DNA from: CAVXZE01 sp963766175
Lineage (GTDB): Bacteria; Myxococcota_A; UBA9160; UBA6930
Length of the DNA stretch: 64,000 nucleotides
Direction: 5' to 3'
Assembly: GCA_963766175.1 (NCBI GenBank)
Contig: CAVXZE010000002.1
Span: 62,001-126,000, forward strand
In this document: piece after piece, positions 51,184 to 59,481 of the stretch
Layout: each line of letters opens with the position of its first letter
Numbering within the stretch: position 1 is the first letter of the stretch
Translations under genes and position numbers: made by a program
The notes under the pieces: model-generated
Database searches by the model: none
Seen by the model: only the letters and a program-made list of their open reading frames with translations
What the model was told of the DNA's origin: nothing

Positions 51184-51911
51184 ATGGAGCGGCGAGACAA
51201 GAACCGGATCCCCTATGAGCTCCAGGACGGAGGACACCCGGACGACTCGGAGATCGATTTCTTCGCCTCCGAAGAGGCCGAATCGGACGCCCCTCCCGAG
51301 GCCGGGACCGAAGCTGCAGCGGAGGCTCTGGTCCCGGAGATCTCCGAGGAGCCCCCGCCGGAGGCAGCGGAGCCCATCGCCGAGGACCCGGCGCCCGACC
51401 GCGCGGAGCCAGCCGACCCCGGGGATCCCGAGCCTCCTGGAGCTCTCCAGCGGCGGCTGCAGCTATCTGGGACAGGAGGGATTGGAGGAGGGGACACGGG
51501 TTTGGGTCCGCATTCCCCGAAGTGTCAGCGGCGGGCGCAGCCTGAAGCTCCGCGGGCACGTGCTGCGCAGCGAGCGCAGGCGGGGGGAACCCTCGAAAGC
51601 CTCCACCGTGGTCGCGGTCGCCTTCGACCTGTTCTGGAAACGCACTCGAAGGCGTCTCGAGGCCTTGCTCGCAAAGGCCGCCAGCGGCCCTCTACAATGC
51701 CTTCTTCTCGGAATCGGTCGTGGTCGATGCGGAGGTGCTGCGCGACGACGGAGAGCGGGGAATCGTTCTGCGCTTCTTGGACACACCGGAGCAAACGGCC
51801 CGGAAGATCAGCCGCATCCTGGAGCGCGGCGGCGAGATCGAGCGGTGTGATGCACCCGGTGAGGCGCACCACGTGACCGTCGCCGAGGTGGTCCAGGAGG
51901 ATCGGGCGTAG
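51184..51911 (+). pseudogene. PilZ-like gene spread over three reading frames
   Basis: Three consecutive frames give one plausible PilZ protein. Frame one (from ATG 51184) has 'MERRDKNRIPYEL' with the RxxxR c-di-GMP motif, then an 80-residue acidic Pro/Glu linker. Near 51416-51425 (CCCCGGGG) coding sense moves to the next frame, reading 'LLELSSGGCSYLGQEGLEEGTRVWVRI' (an ExSxxG version of the PilZ DxSxxG motif) and 'VVAVAFDLFWKRTRRRLEALLAKA'. Near 51680-51692 it moves again to 'ALYNAFFSESVVVDAEVLRDDGERGIVLRFLDT', ending at 51911. Both shifts are in the same direction. This is either a decayed gene, assembly errors at GC runs, or two adjacent small genes. The 266 bases before it show nothing I can name. 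Confidence 0.5.
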
Positions 51912-52049
51912 CCGACCTCCCACCAGCGAATCCGCTGTCGGAAGCCTGCCGATCTGCTCACGCGCTGGAATCGCGCGCATCGGCATTGGCGAACCGCCCC
52001 CCAATCTGAAATCGTGTGAGACCCGGACCCCTCGCGAAGGAGGATTTCC

Positions 52050-54728
52050 ATGCCCCCCGGTGCCCCCCGTGCGCTCCGCTGTGAATACCAGGTCGATCCC
52101 ATCGGGCTGGGCACCCGCCAGCCCCGCTTCTTCTGGAAGCTCGACGACGAGCGCCCGGGCGCCCGGCAGACGGCCTACCACCTGCTGGTCGCCTCCGATC
52201 CGGAGCGGCTCGCGAGGGATGAAGGCGATCTCTGGGACAGCGGCGAGCAGGCGTCGGAAGAGAACGCACAGGTGGCGTACCGGGGTGCTTCGCTGGGCTC
52301 GCGCCAGCTCGCCTTCTGGAAGGTTCGGAGCTTCGATTCCGAGGGCGAGCCCTCCGACTGGAGCGCTGCCGCCCGCTTCGAGGTCGGCCTGCTCGATCCC
52401 TCCGACTGGACCGCCCGGTGGATCGCCTCGCCACTCGCCGGCGCACCGAAGAGTAGCGGACCGGTTCCGGCGCTGCGGCGCGCGTTCCAGGTCGAAGGCC
52501 CGATCGCGCGGGCGCGCCTCTACGTCACCGCGCTGGGCCTCTACGAGACCTGGATCAACGGCCGGCGCGTCGGCGACCACGAGCTCGCGCCGGGGTGGAC
52601 GGACTTCGCCACTCGGGTCCGCTACCAGGTCTACGACGTCACCGGCCACCTCCAGGAGGGGGAGAATGCGATCGGGACGCTCCTCGGCGACGGCTGGTAC
52701 TGCGGCTTCCTCGGCCTCGTCAAGGCCCGTGAGAACTACGGACGGCGCCCTGCCCTGCTGTCCCAGCTCGAGATCCTGCACGCCGACGGGAGCCAGACCC
52801 GGATCGCCAGCGACGAGCGGTGGCGCTGGCATGCGTCGCCCATTCTCGAGTCCGACATCATGCAGGGGGAGGTCGTGGACGCGCGCCGGGACCTGGGCGC
52901 CTGGACGCGACCCGGCTACGACGAAGAGGCCTGGGCGCGGGTCGAGATCGCCGAGACGCCGGCGATCTCACTCGACGCCATGAGCGGACCGCCGGTTCGG
53001 GCGATTCGCGAGCTCAGCCCCGTAAAGGCTCCCCCCTTGCGCAGGGGACATCCACTCTTCGCCCCTCGCCGGATCTTCGATCTCGGACAGAACATGGTGG
53101 GACGCGTTCGTCTTCGGGTGCGAGGCGAGGAGGGCACGACGGTCCAGCTGCGTCACGCCGAGGTCCTGGACGAGAACGGCGAGCTCTACACAGAGAACCT
53201 GCGGGACGCGCGCGCGACGGACACCTTCACCCTTCGCGGCGCTGGCGAGGCCGAGACCTTCGAGCCCCGCTTCACCTTCCACGGCTTCCGCTACGTGGAG
53301 GTCTCGGGGCGCGTGGAAGAGGACGCCATCGAGGAGCTCACCGGCGTGGTGCTCCACTCCGACATGCCCGAGACGGGTACCTTCAGCTGCTCCGACGCCG
53401 ACCTGAACCAGCTCCAGAGCAACATCGTCTGGGGTCAGCGCGGCAACTTCGTGGACGTTCCCACCGACTGTCCCCAGCGCGACGAGCGTCTCGGCTGGAC
53501 CGGCGACGCCCAGGTCTTCGTTCGGACCGCCTCCTTCAACATGGAGGTGGCGGGATTCTTCTCGAAGTGGCTTCTCGACCTGGAAGACGCCCAGGCTGAG
53601 GACGGCCGGATTCCGCCGGTCGCCCCGGTGACCGGCGCCGGACCCCTGCCCCTGCTGGATGGCGGACCCGCCTGGGCCGACGCCGTCGTCATCTGCCCGT
53701 GGACGATCTACCGCTGCTTCGGCGACCGTCGGCTCCTGGAGGAGCGCTGGTCGAGCATGGCGGCCTATCTCGATTTCCTGGAGCGGCGCTTCCCGAATGG
53801 GATTCGCTCCGACCCCAGCCTCGATCCGTGGGGCGGCTTTGGCGACTGGGTCGCACTCGATGGAACGGTCCGGCGCGAGGACAGACTCGGCGGCACACCC
53901 AAGGACCTGATCGGCACTGCCTTTCTCTCCCACTCCGCCCGGCTCCTCGCCGAGATTGCCGGCACCATCGATCGGCCCGCGGAGGAGAAGCGCTACCGCG
54001 AGCTCTCTGCGTCGGTGCGCGATGCCTTCCGCAGGCGTTTCGTCACCCCCGATGGCCTGGTCGCGGGCAACACCCAGACCAGCTACGTGCTCGCCCTTCA
54101 CTTCGATCTCCTCGAGGACCACGAGCGGGAGACTTCGGCCCGCGCTCTCGCTCACAACATCGAGCAGCACGGCCACCTGACCACGGGCTTCGTCGGGACC
54201 CCCTACCTGCTGCACGTCCTCACCCGCACCGGTCGCCTCGACCTGGCCTACCGCCTGCTGCTGCGCCGCGAGTTTCCGTCGTGGCTCTTCCCGGTGGTGA
54301 AGGGCGGCGCCACCACGATCTGGGAGCGCTGGGACGGCTGGACCGAGGAGAAGGGCTTCTTCGACCCGGAGATGAACAGCTTCAACCACTACGCCTACGG
54401 GGCCGTGGGCGATTGGCTGTACGGCACCGTGGCGGGCCTCGACCTCGACCCGGAGGTGAGCGGCTGGCGCCGCGCCCGACTGGCGCCGCGTCCCCCCCTG
54501 CATCCCGGCCTGCCGGACCCGCCGCTGCTCACCAGCGCGCGCGCCGAGCTCGAGACGATTCACGGCGGCTACGCCGTGGAGTGGTCCATCGAGGGCGAGC
54601 GCTTCCGTTTCGACGCGCAGGTTCCGGCGGGCTGCTCGGCGCGGGTCGAGCTGCCCGATGGGAGCACCGACGAGGTGAAGGCAGGACGGCACCGCTTCGA
54701 GATCGATCTCGACGCGGCGAAGCGCTGA
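52050..54728 (+). CDS. Alpha-L-rhamnosidase, glycoside hydrolase family 78
   Basis: An 892-residue GH78 enzyme cleaving terminal alpha-L-rhamnose. N-terminal beta domains contain 'RFFWKLDDERPGARQTAYHLLVAS' and 'PALRRAFQVEGPIARARLYVTALGLYETWINGRRVGDHELAPGWTDF'. The (alpha/alpha)6 catalytic barrel has 'FVDVPTDCPQRDERLGWTGDAQVF', which carries the conserved Asp and Glu, and 'WPGGATTIWERWDGW'-like 'VVKGGATTIWERWDGW'. The C-terminal beta-sandwich ends 'DEVKAGRHRFEIDL'. There is no signal peptide, so it is probably cytoplasmic. ATG 52050 follows GGAGGA. With the nearby sulfatase it hints at use of sulfated rhamnose polymers. Confidence 0.95.
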   Translation: MPPGAPRALRCEYQVDPIGLGTRQPRFFWKLDDERPGARQTAYHLLVASDPERLARDEGDLWDSGEQASEENAQVAYRGASLGSRQLAFWKVRSFDSEGEPSDWSAAARFEVGLLDPSDWTARWIASPLAGAPKSSGPVPALRRAFQVEGPIARARLYVTALGLYETWINGRRVGDHELAPGWTDFATRVRYQVYDVTGHLQEGENAIGTLLGDGWYCGFLGLVKARENYGRRPALLSQLEILHADGSQTRIASDERWRWHASPILESDIMQGEVVDARRDLGAWTRPGYDEEAWARVEIAETPAISLDAMSGPPVRAIRELSPVKAPPLRRGHPLFAPRRIFDLGQNMVGRVRLRVRGEEGTTVQLRHAEVLDENGELYTENLRDARATDTFTLRGAGEAETFEPRFTFHGFRYVEVSGRVEEDAIEELTGVVLHSDMPETGTFSCSDADLNQLQSNIVWGQRGNFVDVPTDCPQRDERLGWTGDAQVFVRTASFNMEVAGFFSKWLLDLEDAQAEDGRIPPVAPVTGAGPLPLLDGGPAWADAVVICPWTIYRCFGDRRLLEERWSSMAAYLDFLERRFPNGIRSDPSLDPWGGFGDWVALDGTVRREDRLGGTPKDLIGTAFLSHSARLLAEIAGTIDRPAEEKRYRELSASVRDAFRRRFVTPDGLVAGNTQTSYVLALHFDLLEDHERETSARALAHNIEQHGHLTTGFVGTPYLLHVLTRTGRLDLAYRLLLRREFPSWLFPVVKGGATTIWERWDGWTEEKGFFDPEMNSFNHYAYGAVGDWLYGTVAGLDLDPEVSGWRRARLAPRPPLHPGLPDPPLLTSARAELETIHGGYAVEWSIEGERFRFDAQVPAGCSARVELPDGSTDEVKAGRHRFEIDLDAAKR

Positions 54729-54734
54729 GCGCGT

Positions 54735-55529
54735 TCAGCCGGCGACTCCGAGCTGCTCCTTGACCCGTGTCAATGTGCGCGACATCGCCTCACCGGCCCT
54801 TGCCTCGATGCGCAGCTGGGCGAGGTGGTCCAGCTCGGTCCCGCCCTCGTTGACGATGACGAGCGTCGCGCCAGAACGGACGGCGTATTCGGGCATCAGT
54901 GCGGCGGGATAGATGGCCAGCGTGGACCCGATCACGATGCAGAGGTCACAGGCTACGGAGCGCCTCTGAGCCTCTGCGGTCTCCCTTTCCGGCATCGCCT
55001 CACCGAAGAAGACCGCGTCGGGCTTCAAGATGCCGCTGCATCGCCGGCATTCGGGCACCTCGGTGCCGGCTTCGATCCACCCGCGCACCTCCGAGGAGGG
55101 ATGACGCGCGCCACAGCCGATGCACTTGACCCACTGCATGTTTCCGTGAAGCTCGAGAACTCTCTCCTCGGAGTTGCCCGCCTTTTGATGCAGGCCGTCG
55201 ACGTTCTGCGTGATGACGCAGTCGAGCTTCCCCAGCTTCTCAAGCTCGGCGACGGCCCGGTGGGCGAGGTTGGGCTCGACGTCGTCGAAGCGGAAGCCCG
55301 TCGTCTCGTGCATGTGCCAGATCCGCCTTCGAGCTTCCCGATCCCCGACGAACTTCTGGTAGGTGAAATCGTCCGGGTCCATCTTCGTCCACAGGCCGTC
55401 GGGGCCCCTGAAGTCGGGGATTCCCGACTCGGTACTGATCCCCGCGCCGGTGAAGGCCACGATCCGCTGCGACTCCACGATGAGGCTGGCGAGCTTCTCG
55501 ATGCTCTCCTGGAGCTTCTGCTCGGTCAT
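54735..55529 (-). CDS. cobB: SIR2-family NAD-dependent protein deacylase
   Basis: A 264-residue sirtuin that removes acyl groups from lysines using NAD. It has 'IVAFTGAGISTESGIPDFRGPDGLW', 'CVITQNVDGLHQKAG', the catalytic His in 'LELHGNM', four zinc cysteines in two CxxC pairs ('CIGC' and 'CRRC'), and 'IVIGSTLAIYPAA'. ATG 55529 is preferred over the GTG two codons upstream because GGGAGG lies six bases before it. It is last in a sulfatase-hisF-sirtuin run on the minus strand. Lysine deacylation commonly controls acyl-CoA synthetases, one of which is encoded at 37 kb. Confidence 0.93.
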   Translation of the reverse strand: MTEQKLQESIEKLASLIVESQRIVAFTGAGISTESGIPDFRGPDGLWTKMDPDDFTYQKFVGDREARRRIWHMHETTGFRFDDVEPNLAHRAVAELEKLGKLDCVITQNVDGLHQKAGNSEERVLELHGNMQWVKCIGCGARHPSSEVRGWIEAGTEVPECRRCSGILKPDAVFFGEAMPERETAEAQRRSVACDLCIVIGSTLAIYPAALMPEYAVRSGATLVIVNEGGTELDHLAQLRIEARAGEAMSRTLTRVKEQLGVAG

Positions 55530-55551
55530 CGACACCTCCCGATCGAGTATC

Positions 55552-56316
55552 TCACAGAAGGACGGTCAATCCTCTCTCTCGGAGGTACTCCTTGACCTGG
55601 CGGATCGAGAAGGTGCGATAGTGGAAGACGGAAGCCGCCAGCAGAATCTGCGCTCCTCCCTCTTTCACGGCGTCGTAGAAATGCTCCAGCTTGCCCGCGC
55701 CGCCGGAGGCGACGACCGGCAGCGTCACGGCTTCCGAGATCGCCCGGGTGAACTCGATGTCATAGCCGGCCTGGGTGCCGTCTCCGTCCATGCTGGTTGG
55801 GAGGATTGCCCCGGCGGCGAGCTGCTGACACTTTCTTGCCCACTCGACGGCGTCCTGGCCGACCGGTTTGGTGCCACCGGCGACAACCAGCTCGAAGCCC
55901 GAAGGCATCTCCGCGTTTCTCCTGGCGTCGACCGCCACCGTGACCTTGCCAGAGCCGAACTTGTCGGCCGCCTGCTGGACCAGTTCCGGGGTCCTGACAG
56001 CAGCACTGTTCATGGAGACCTTGTCGGCGCCGGCCTCGAGCACCTGCTCGATGTCCTCCAGCGTGGAGATGCCGCCGCCAACCGTCAACGGGATGTCGAT
56101 CACCGAAGAGACCTTGTGAACCCATTCCAACCGCGTCTTTCTGTTCTCCAGGGTCGCGGCGATATCCAGCATGGCCAGCTGATCAGCGCCTTCCCGCTGA
56201 TAGAACCCGGCATTCTCGACCGGATCGCCCGCGTCTTTGAGATCCACGAAGTGGATGCCCTTGACGACGCGTCCCCCCTTCATGTCCAGACACGGCATGA
56301 TCTCGATGGCGCTCAT
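55552..56316 (-). CDS. hisF: Imidazole glycerol phosphate synthase subunit HisF
   Basis: A 254-residue (beta/alpha)8 barrel cyclase. Catalytic Asp11 ('IMPCLDMKGGRVVKGIHF') and the second catalytic Asp in 'VTVAVDARR' are present. 'IPLTVGGGISTLEDIEQVLEAGADKVSMNSAA' and 'GYDIEFTRAISEAVTLPVVASGGAGKLEHFYDAV' are the two phosphate-binding halves. HisF condenses ammonia with PRFAR in histidine synthesis. Its partner HisH and other his genes are absent here, and the start 'SAIEIMPCLDMKGG' differs from the usual 'AKRIIPCLDVDxGR'. It may be the sole genomic HisF or a specialised paralogue. Confidence 0.9.
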   Translation of the reverse strand: MSAIEIMPCLDMKGGRVVKGIHFVDLKDAGDPVENAGFYQREGADQLAMLDIAATLENRKTRLEWVHKVSSVIDIPLTVGGGISTLEDIEQVLEAGADKVSMNSAAVRTPELVQQAADKFGSGKVTVAVDARRNAEMPSGFELVVAGGTKPVGQDAVEWARKCQQLAAGAILPTSMDGDGTQAGYDIEFTRAISEAVTLPVVASGGAGKLEHFYDAVKEGGAQILLAASVFHYRTFSIRQVKEYLRERGLTVLL

Positions 56317-56354
56317 GATGCTTTCTCCCTTCCGGTTCGGGTGTCGCCTGAAGC

Positions 56355-58073
56355 TCAGTCTGCAATGTCCGCCCGGAGATCCACGTCCACCTCACCGCTC
56401 TCTCTCCACCCGTAGCGGACGGCCTTGGCGGTGAGGGTCTCGCCATCGCGGAGCTCGAGAGGCTCCTGGTACAGGCGCCACCGGCCGCCGTCCACTCGGT
56501 ATCCAAGCGAGGCTCCTGGCTCGCTGCAAGTCAGGCTCACGCGCACCCCACCCGCGCCGGCCCTCTGCACCTCGACCGAGGGCGGCGGCGTGACCGGCTC
56601 GACGCCACCCGGCCAGAAGCGCTCGGCAAGCTCGGTCTCGGGTATCGCTCCCCAGTCTTCGGTCCGGGTGAGCCAGGCGTCGAGGGCGCTTCGCAGGCGG
56701 CCGAGCGTGCCGGCGTGCGCCGGGTCCCCGGCGAGATTCTCGATCTCGTGGGGATCGTTCCAGGTGTCGTAGAGTTCCTCCTGCGAGCGGGCCTCGAACC
56801 ACCTCGCCGCTGCGGGATCGAGAGAGCCGCTCTCCCAGAGCGACCACAGCTCTTCCATCATGTCCAGGTTCTCGCGAAAAGCGATGCGCCTCGCCCCCGC
56901 CTGCTGCGGGTGGTAGTTGCGGATGTACTTGAAGCGCCGATCGCGAACCGCACGCTGACGGTCGGGGACCTCGTCCATCCGGTCCTTCGCGGCGTAGATG
57001 TACTCGCGCAGGCCCGCCGGGTCGTCGGAGCTGAAGTCGCGGCCCACCATGTAGTCCGGCGCGGCGAGGCCCGCCATGGCCAGCACGGTGGGGGCCAGGT
57101 CCACGAAGCTCACCAGGCGCGGATCCTCTGCGCCCGGCTCGAGACCGGCTGGGCGGAGGGCATCGGGCCAGCGCACGACCATCGGGACGCGGATCCCCGA
57201 GTCGAACACCTCCCGCTTGGCGCGGGGAAGGCCGTCGCCGTGGTCGGTGGTCCAGATCACGATGGTGGAGTCCGAGAGCCCATCTCGATCGAGCGCCTCC
57301 AGCACCGCGCCCACCTCTTCGTCCATCTTGTGGATGTTGTTGTAGTGCCGGGCGATGTCGCGGCGCACCGTGGGCGTGTCCGGATAGTAGGGCGGTACGG
57401 GAACGTCCCCCGGAGCGACCACGTCGTCGTGGCCCCAGAAGGTGATCAGGTAGACCAGCTGGAAGAGGAGGTGGGTGCGGCTCTTGGGGAAGCCGGTGCG
57501 GGGGAAGACGGCGCTCTCGTGAGTCGAGGCGAAGTTGAGCAGCCCGTAGAAGGGCTGGTCGGGCTCCCGCTCCCGCCAGTCCGCTCGAAGTCGCCCTTCG
57601 CGATCCCAGATCGTGAAAGGGCCCGAACCCGGGCCGACCTTGCTGAACTGATAGTCGAGCTTCAGGTGGGTAAAGGTGTGATAGCCCGCAGCGCGGAGCA
57701 GCTCCGGATAGGCCTTCACCTCCGGCGCGGGCACTGCCCGATACCCTCCCTGGAAGCTCCGCATGTGCTGCGCGCCCAGCGCCATCTGATGAACGCCGGT
57801 GATGTGCGCGGCGCGGCTGGGAGCGCAGACGCCCGCGGTGGTGAAGGTGTTGGGATAGCGCACGCCTTCGCTGGCCAGGCGATCGATGTTGGGGGTGACC
57901 GCCACCGGGTCGCCGAACGCACCCACCCGCGGGCTCATGTCCTCCACCATCAGGATCAGGATGTTCGGGCGTTCCGAGTCGGCGGCAGCTTCGCTGACCG
58001 GAAGGGCGAGCCAGGAGCAGCCGACGGCGATCGCGAGGCAGAGCGCGCGGCATCTGTGCGGTGTCACCGGCAT
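56355..58073 (-). CDS. Secreted sulfatase (type I, formylglycine)
   Basis: A 572-residue periplasmic or secreted sulfatase. A Sec signal peptide covers about residues 1-31 ('ALCLAIAVGCSWLALPVSEAAA'). 'RPNILILMVEDMSPRVGAFGD' opens the alkaline-phosphatase fold. The formylglycine signature is C83-A-P-S-R87, which must be matured by a sulfatase-modifying enzyme not seen here. 'IVIWTTDHGDGLPRAKREVFDSGIRVPMVVRWP' provides the second metal site. The C-terminal 100 residues form a beta-sandwich resembling chitobiase C-terminal domains. The substrate could be a sulfated glycan or steroid sulfate. It precedes hisF by 38 bases. Confidence 0.93.
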   Translation of the reverse strand: MPVTPHRCRALCLAIAVGCSWLALPVSEAAADSERPNILILMVEDMSPRVGAFGDPVAVTPNIDRLASEGVRYPNTFTTAGVCAPSRAAHITGVHQMALGAQHMRSFQGGYRAVPAPEVKAYPELLRAAGYHTFTHLKLDYQFSKVGPGSGPFTIWDREGRLRADWREREPDQPFYGLLNFASTHESAVFPRTGFPKSRTHLLFQLVYLITFWGHDDVVAPGDVPVPPYYPDTPTVRRDIARHYNNIHKMDEEVGAVLEALDRDGLSDSTIVIWTTDHGDGLPRAKREVFDSGIRVPMVVRWPDALRPAGLEPGAEDPRLVSFVDLAPTVLAMAGLAAPDYMVGRDFSSDDPAGLREYIYAAKDRMDEVPDRQRAVRDRRFKYIRNYHPQQAGARRIAFRENLDMMEELWSLWESGSLDPAAARWFEARSQEELYDTWNDPHEIENLAGDPAHAGTLGRLRSALDAWLTRTEDWGAIPETELAERFWPGGVEPVTPPPSVEVQRAGAGGVRVSLTCSEPGASLGYRVDGGRWRLYQEPLELRDGETLTAKAVRYGWRESGEVDVDLRADIAD

Positions 58074-58115
58074 CGGCGTAGCGTAGCAGCCGCGCCCCGG
58101 GTTAACCTGCGGAGC

Positions 58116-58973
58116 ATGGCACTGGAAGAATCACGCAACGTAGTCATCACCGGCGCCTCGACCGGGATCGGCGCAGCCTGCGCCCGGTATCTGGAAGAGA
58201 GGGGCTTTCGCGTCTTCGCCGGCGTCCGCAAGCAGGCGGACGCCGACCACATCGCGGCGCTCGGAAGCGCTCGCCTGGAGCCGCTCTTGCTGGACGTGAC
58301 CGATGCCGAGTCGATCGCCGAGGCGACGCGGAGCGTCGAAGCGGCGCTGGATGGTGCGGGGCTCTCGGGACTCGTGAACAACGCCGGCGTCAGCGTCGAC
58401 GTACCCCTCGAGTGCGTCGACATCGATGCGGTGCGCCGTCAGCTCGAAGTGAACAGCATCGCTCCCGTGGTGGTGACGCAGGCGTTCCTCCCGCTGCTCC
58501 GGCGCGCGCGGGGTCGCGTGGTGAACGTGAGCTCCGTGAACGGCCGCGTCGCCTCACCGTTCTCGGGCCCCTACTGCATGTCGAAGTTCGCCCTCGAGGC
58601 GTTCACCGACTGCCTGCGGCAAGAGCTGGCTGCCTGGGGGATGCACGTCGCCTCCGTTCAGCCGGGATCGATCGATACGGCGATGTGGGACAAGGCGCGC
58701 CAGTACGACTGGACCGACGAGGCCTCCGAGCGCGACCTCGATCTCTACGGGAAGGCCTACCGGGCGTTTCGCGCGTTCGAGGAGCGAACCGCGTCGAGCG
58801 CGGTTCCCTGCGATGTGGTGAGCCGGGCCATCCTCCACGCCCTCACCGCCGGAAGACCGCGGACTCGCTATCTGGTCGGCAGGGACGCCCAGATCTACGG
58901 GCGACTCCCACAGATCCTTCCCGATCGCGTCGTGGACTGGATTACGCGGAAGGTGATGGGTCTCGGCGGTTAG
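58116..58973 (+). CDS. Short-chain dehydrogenase/reductase
   Basis: A 285-residue classical SDR. The NAD(P) glycine motif is TGASTGIG (residues 12-19), 'NNAGV' is at 88-92, the catalytic Ser is in 'VNVSSVNG', and YxxxK is Tyr153 and Lys157. The C-terminal extension ('GRDAQIYGRLPQILPDRVVDWITRKVMGL') is typical of retinol/steroid-dehydrogenase-like SDRs. ATG 58116 gives the usual N-terminal strand; the longer open frame upstream is the shadow of the sulfatase gene. It probably acts on a hydroxy or keto lipid. Confidence 0.92.
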   Translation: MALEESRNVVITGASTGIGAACARYLEERGFRVFAGVRKQADADHIAALGSARLEPLLLDVTDAESIAEATRSVEAALDGAGLSGLVNNAGVSVDVPLECVDIDAVRRQLEVNSIAPVVVTQAFLPLLRRARGRVVNVSSVNGRVASPFSGPYCMSKFALEAFTDCLRQELAAWGMHVASVQPGSIDTAMWDKARQYDWTDEASERDLDLYGKAYRAFRAFEERTASSAVPCDVVSRAILHALTAGRPRTRYLVGRDAQIYGRLPQILPDRVVDWITRKVMGLGG

Positions 58974-58974
58974 C

Positions 58975-59421
58975 TTATCCCAGGAGGCCCCACCAGAGGA
59001 TCTGGGCCAGCATGATCACCAGACACAGCTCCCCCAGCACGAAGCTCAACGAGCGCCAGGGCTGCAACGCCCGGAGATAGAAGAACGCGAAGACGCAGCG
59101 GAGCACGGTGAAGGCGATCAGAAGCACCTGTGCCAGCAGCACCGGCGGGCCCACCAGGACGTAGACGAGCCCGATCGCCAGGAAGGGCAGCGTGCTCTCG
59201 AGATCGTTGCGATGGGCCCGGAGGCCGCGTTCGACATCCGGATGCTCGACACTCGCGAACTCCTCGATCTGCGAGAAGGCCTGCGCATCCTCGGGATTGA
59301 GGTAGACACGCCGCCGTATCCGGGTCATTCCGGTGTAGTGACCCACGGCGATCATCTTGAGGCAGAGCACCGCCGCACAGACGGCAAACACGTTGAATAC
59401 CGGATTGTCGATCAGTTCCAT
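58975..59421 (-). CDS. MAPEG-family membrane protein
   Basis: A 148-residue integral membrane protein with four TM helices and the MAPEG core 'VERGLRAHRNDLESTLPFLAIGLVYVLVG' (glutathione- and lipid-binding). This is close to microsomal glutathione S-transferase 1 and prostaglandin E synthase types. Such proteins conjugate or isomerise hydrophobic electrophiles. ATG 59421 has GAGG six bases upstream; a GTG at 59433 is an alternative. Tail-to-tail with the SDR gene, one base apart. Confidence 0.9.
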   Translation of the reverse strand: MELIDNPVFNVFAVCAAVLCLKMIAVGHYTGMTRIRRRVYLNPEDAQAFSQIEEFASVEHPDVERGLRAHRNDLESTLPFLAIGLVYVLVGPPVLLAQVLLIAFTVLRCVFAFFYLRALQPWRSLSFVLGELCLVIMLAQILWWGLLG

Positions 59422-59481
59422 CTCGATCCTCACTTCGAATTGGCCCGGCCGTTCGGTTGGACGGCGGGCGGGTTCGGCTCC

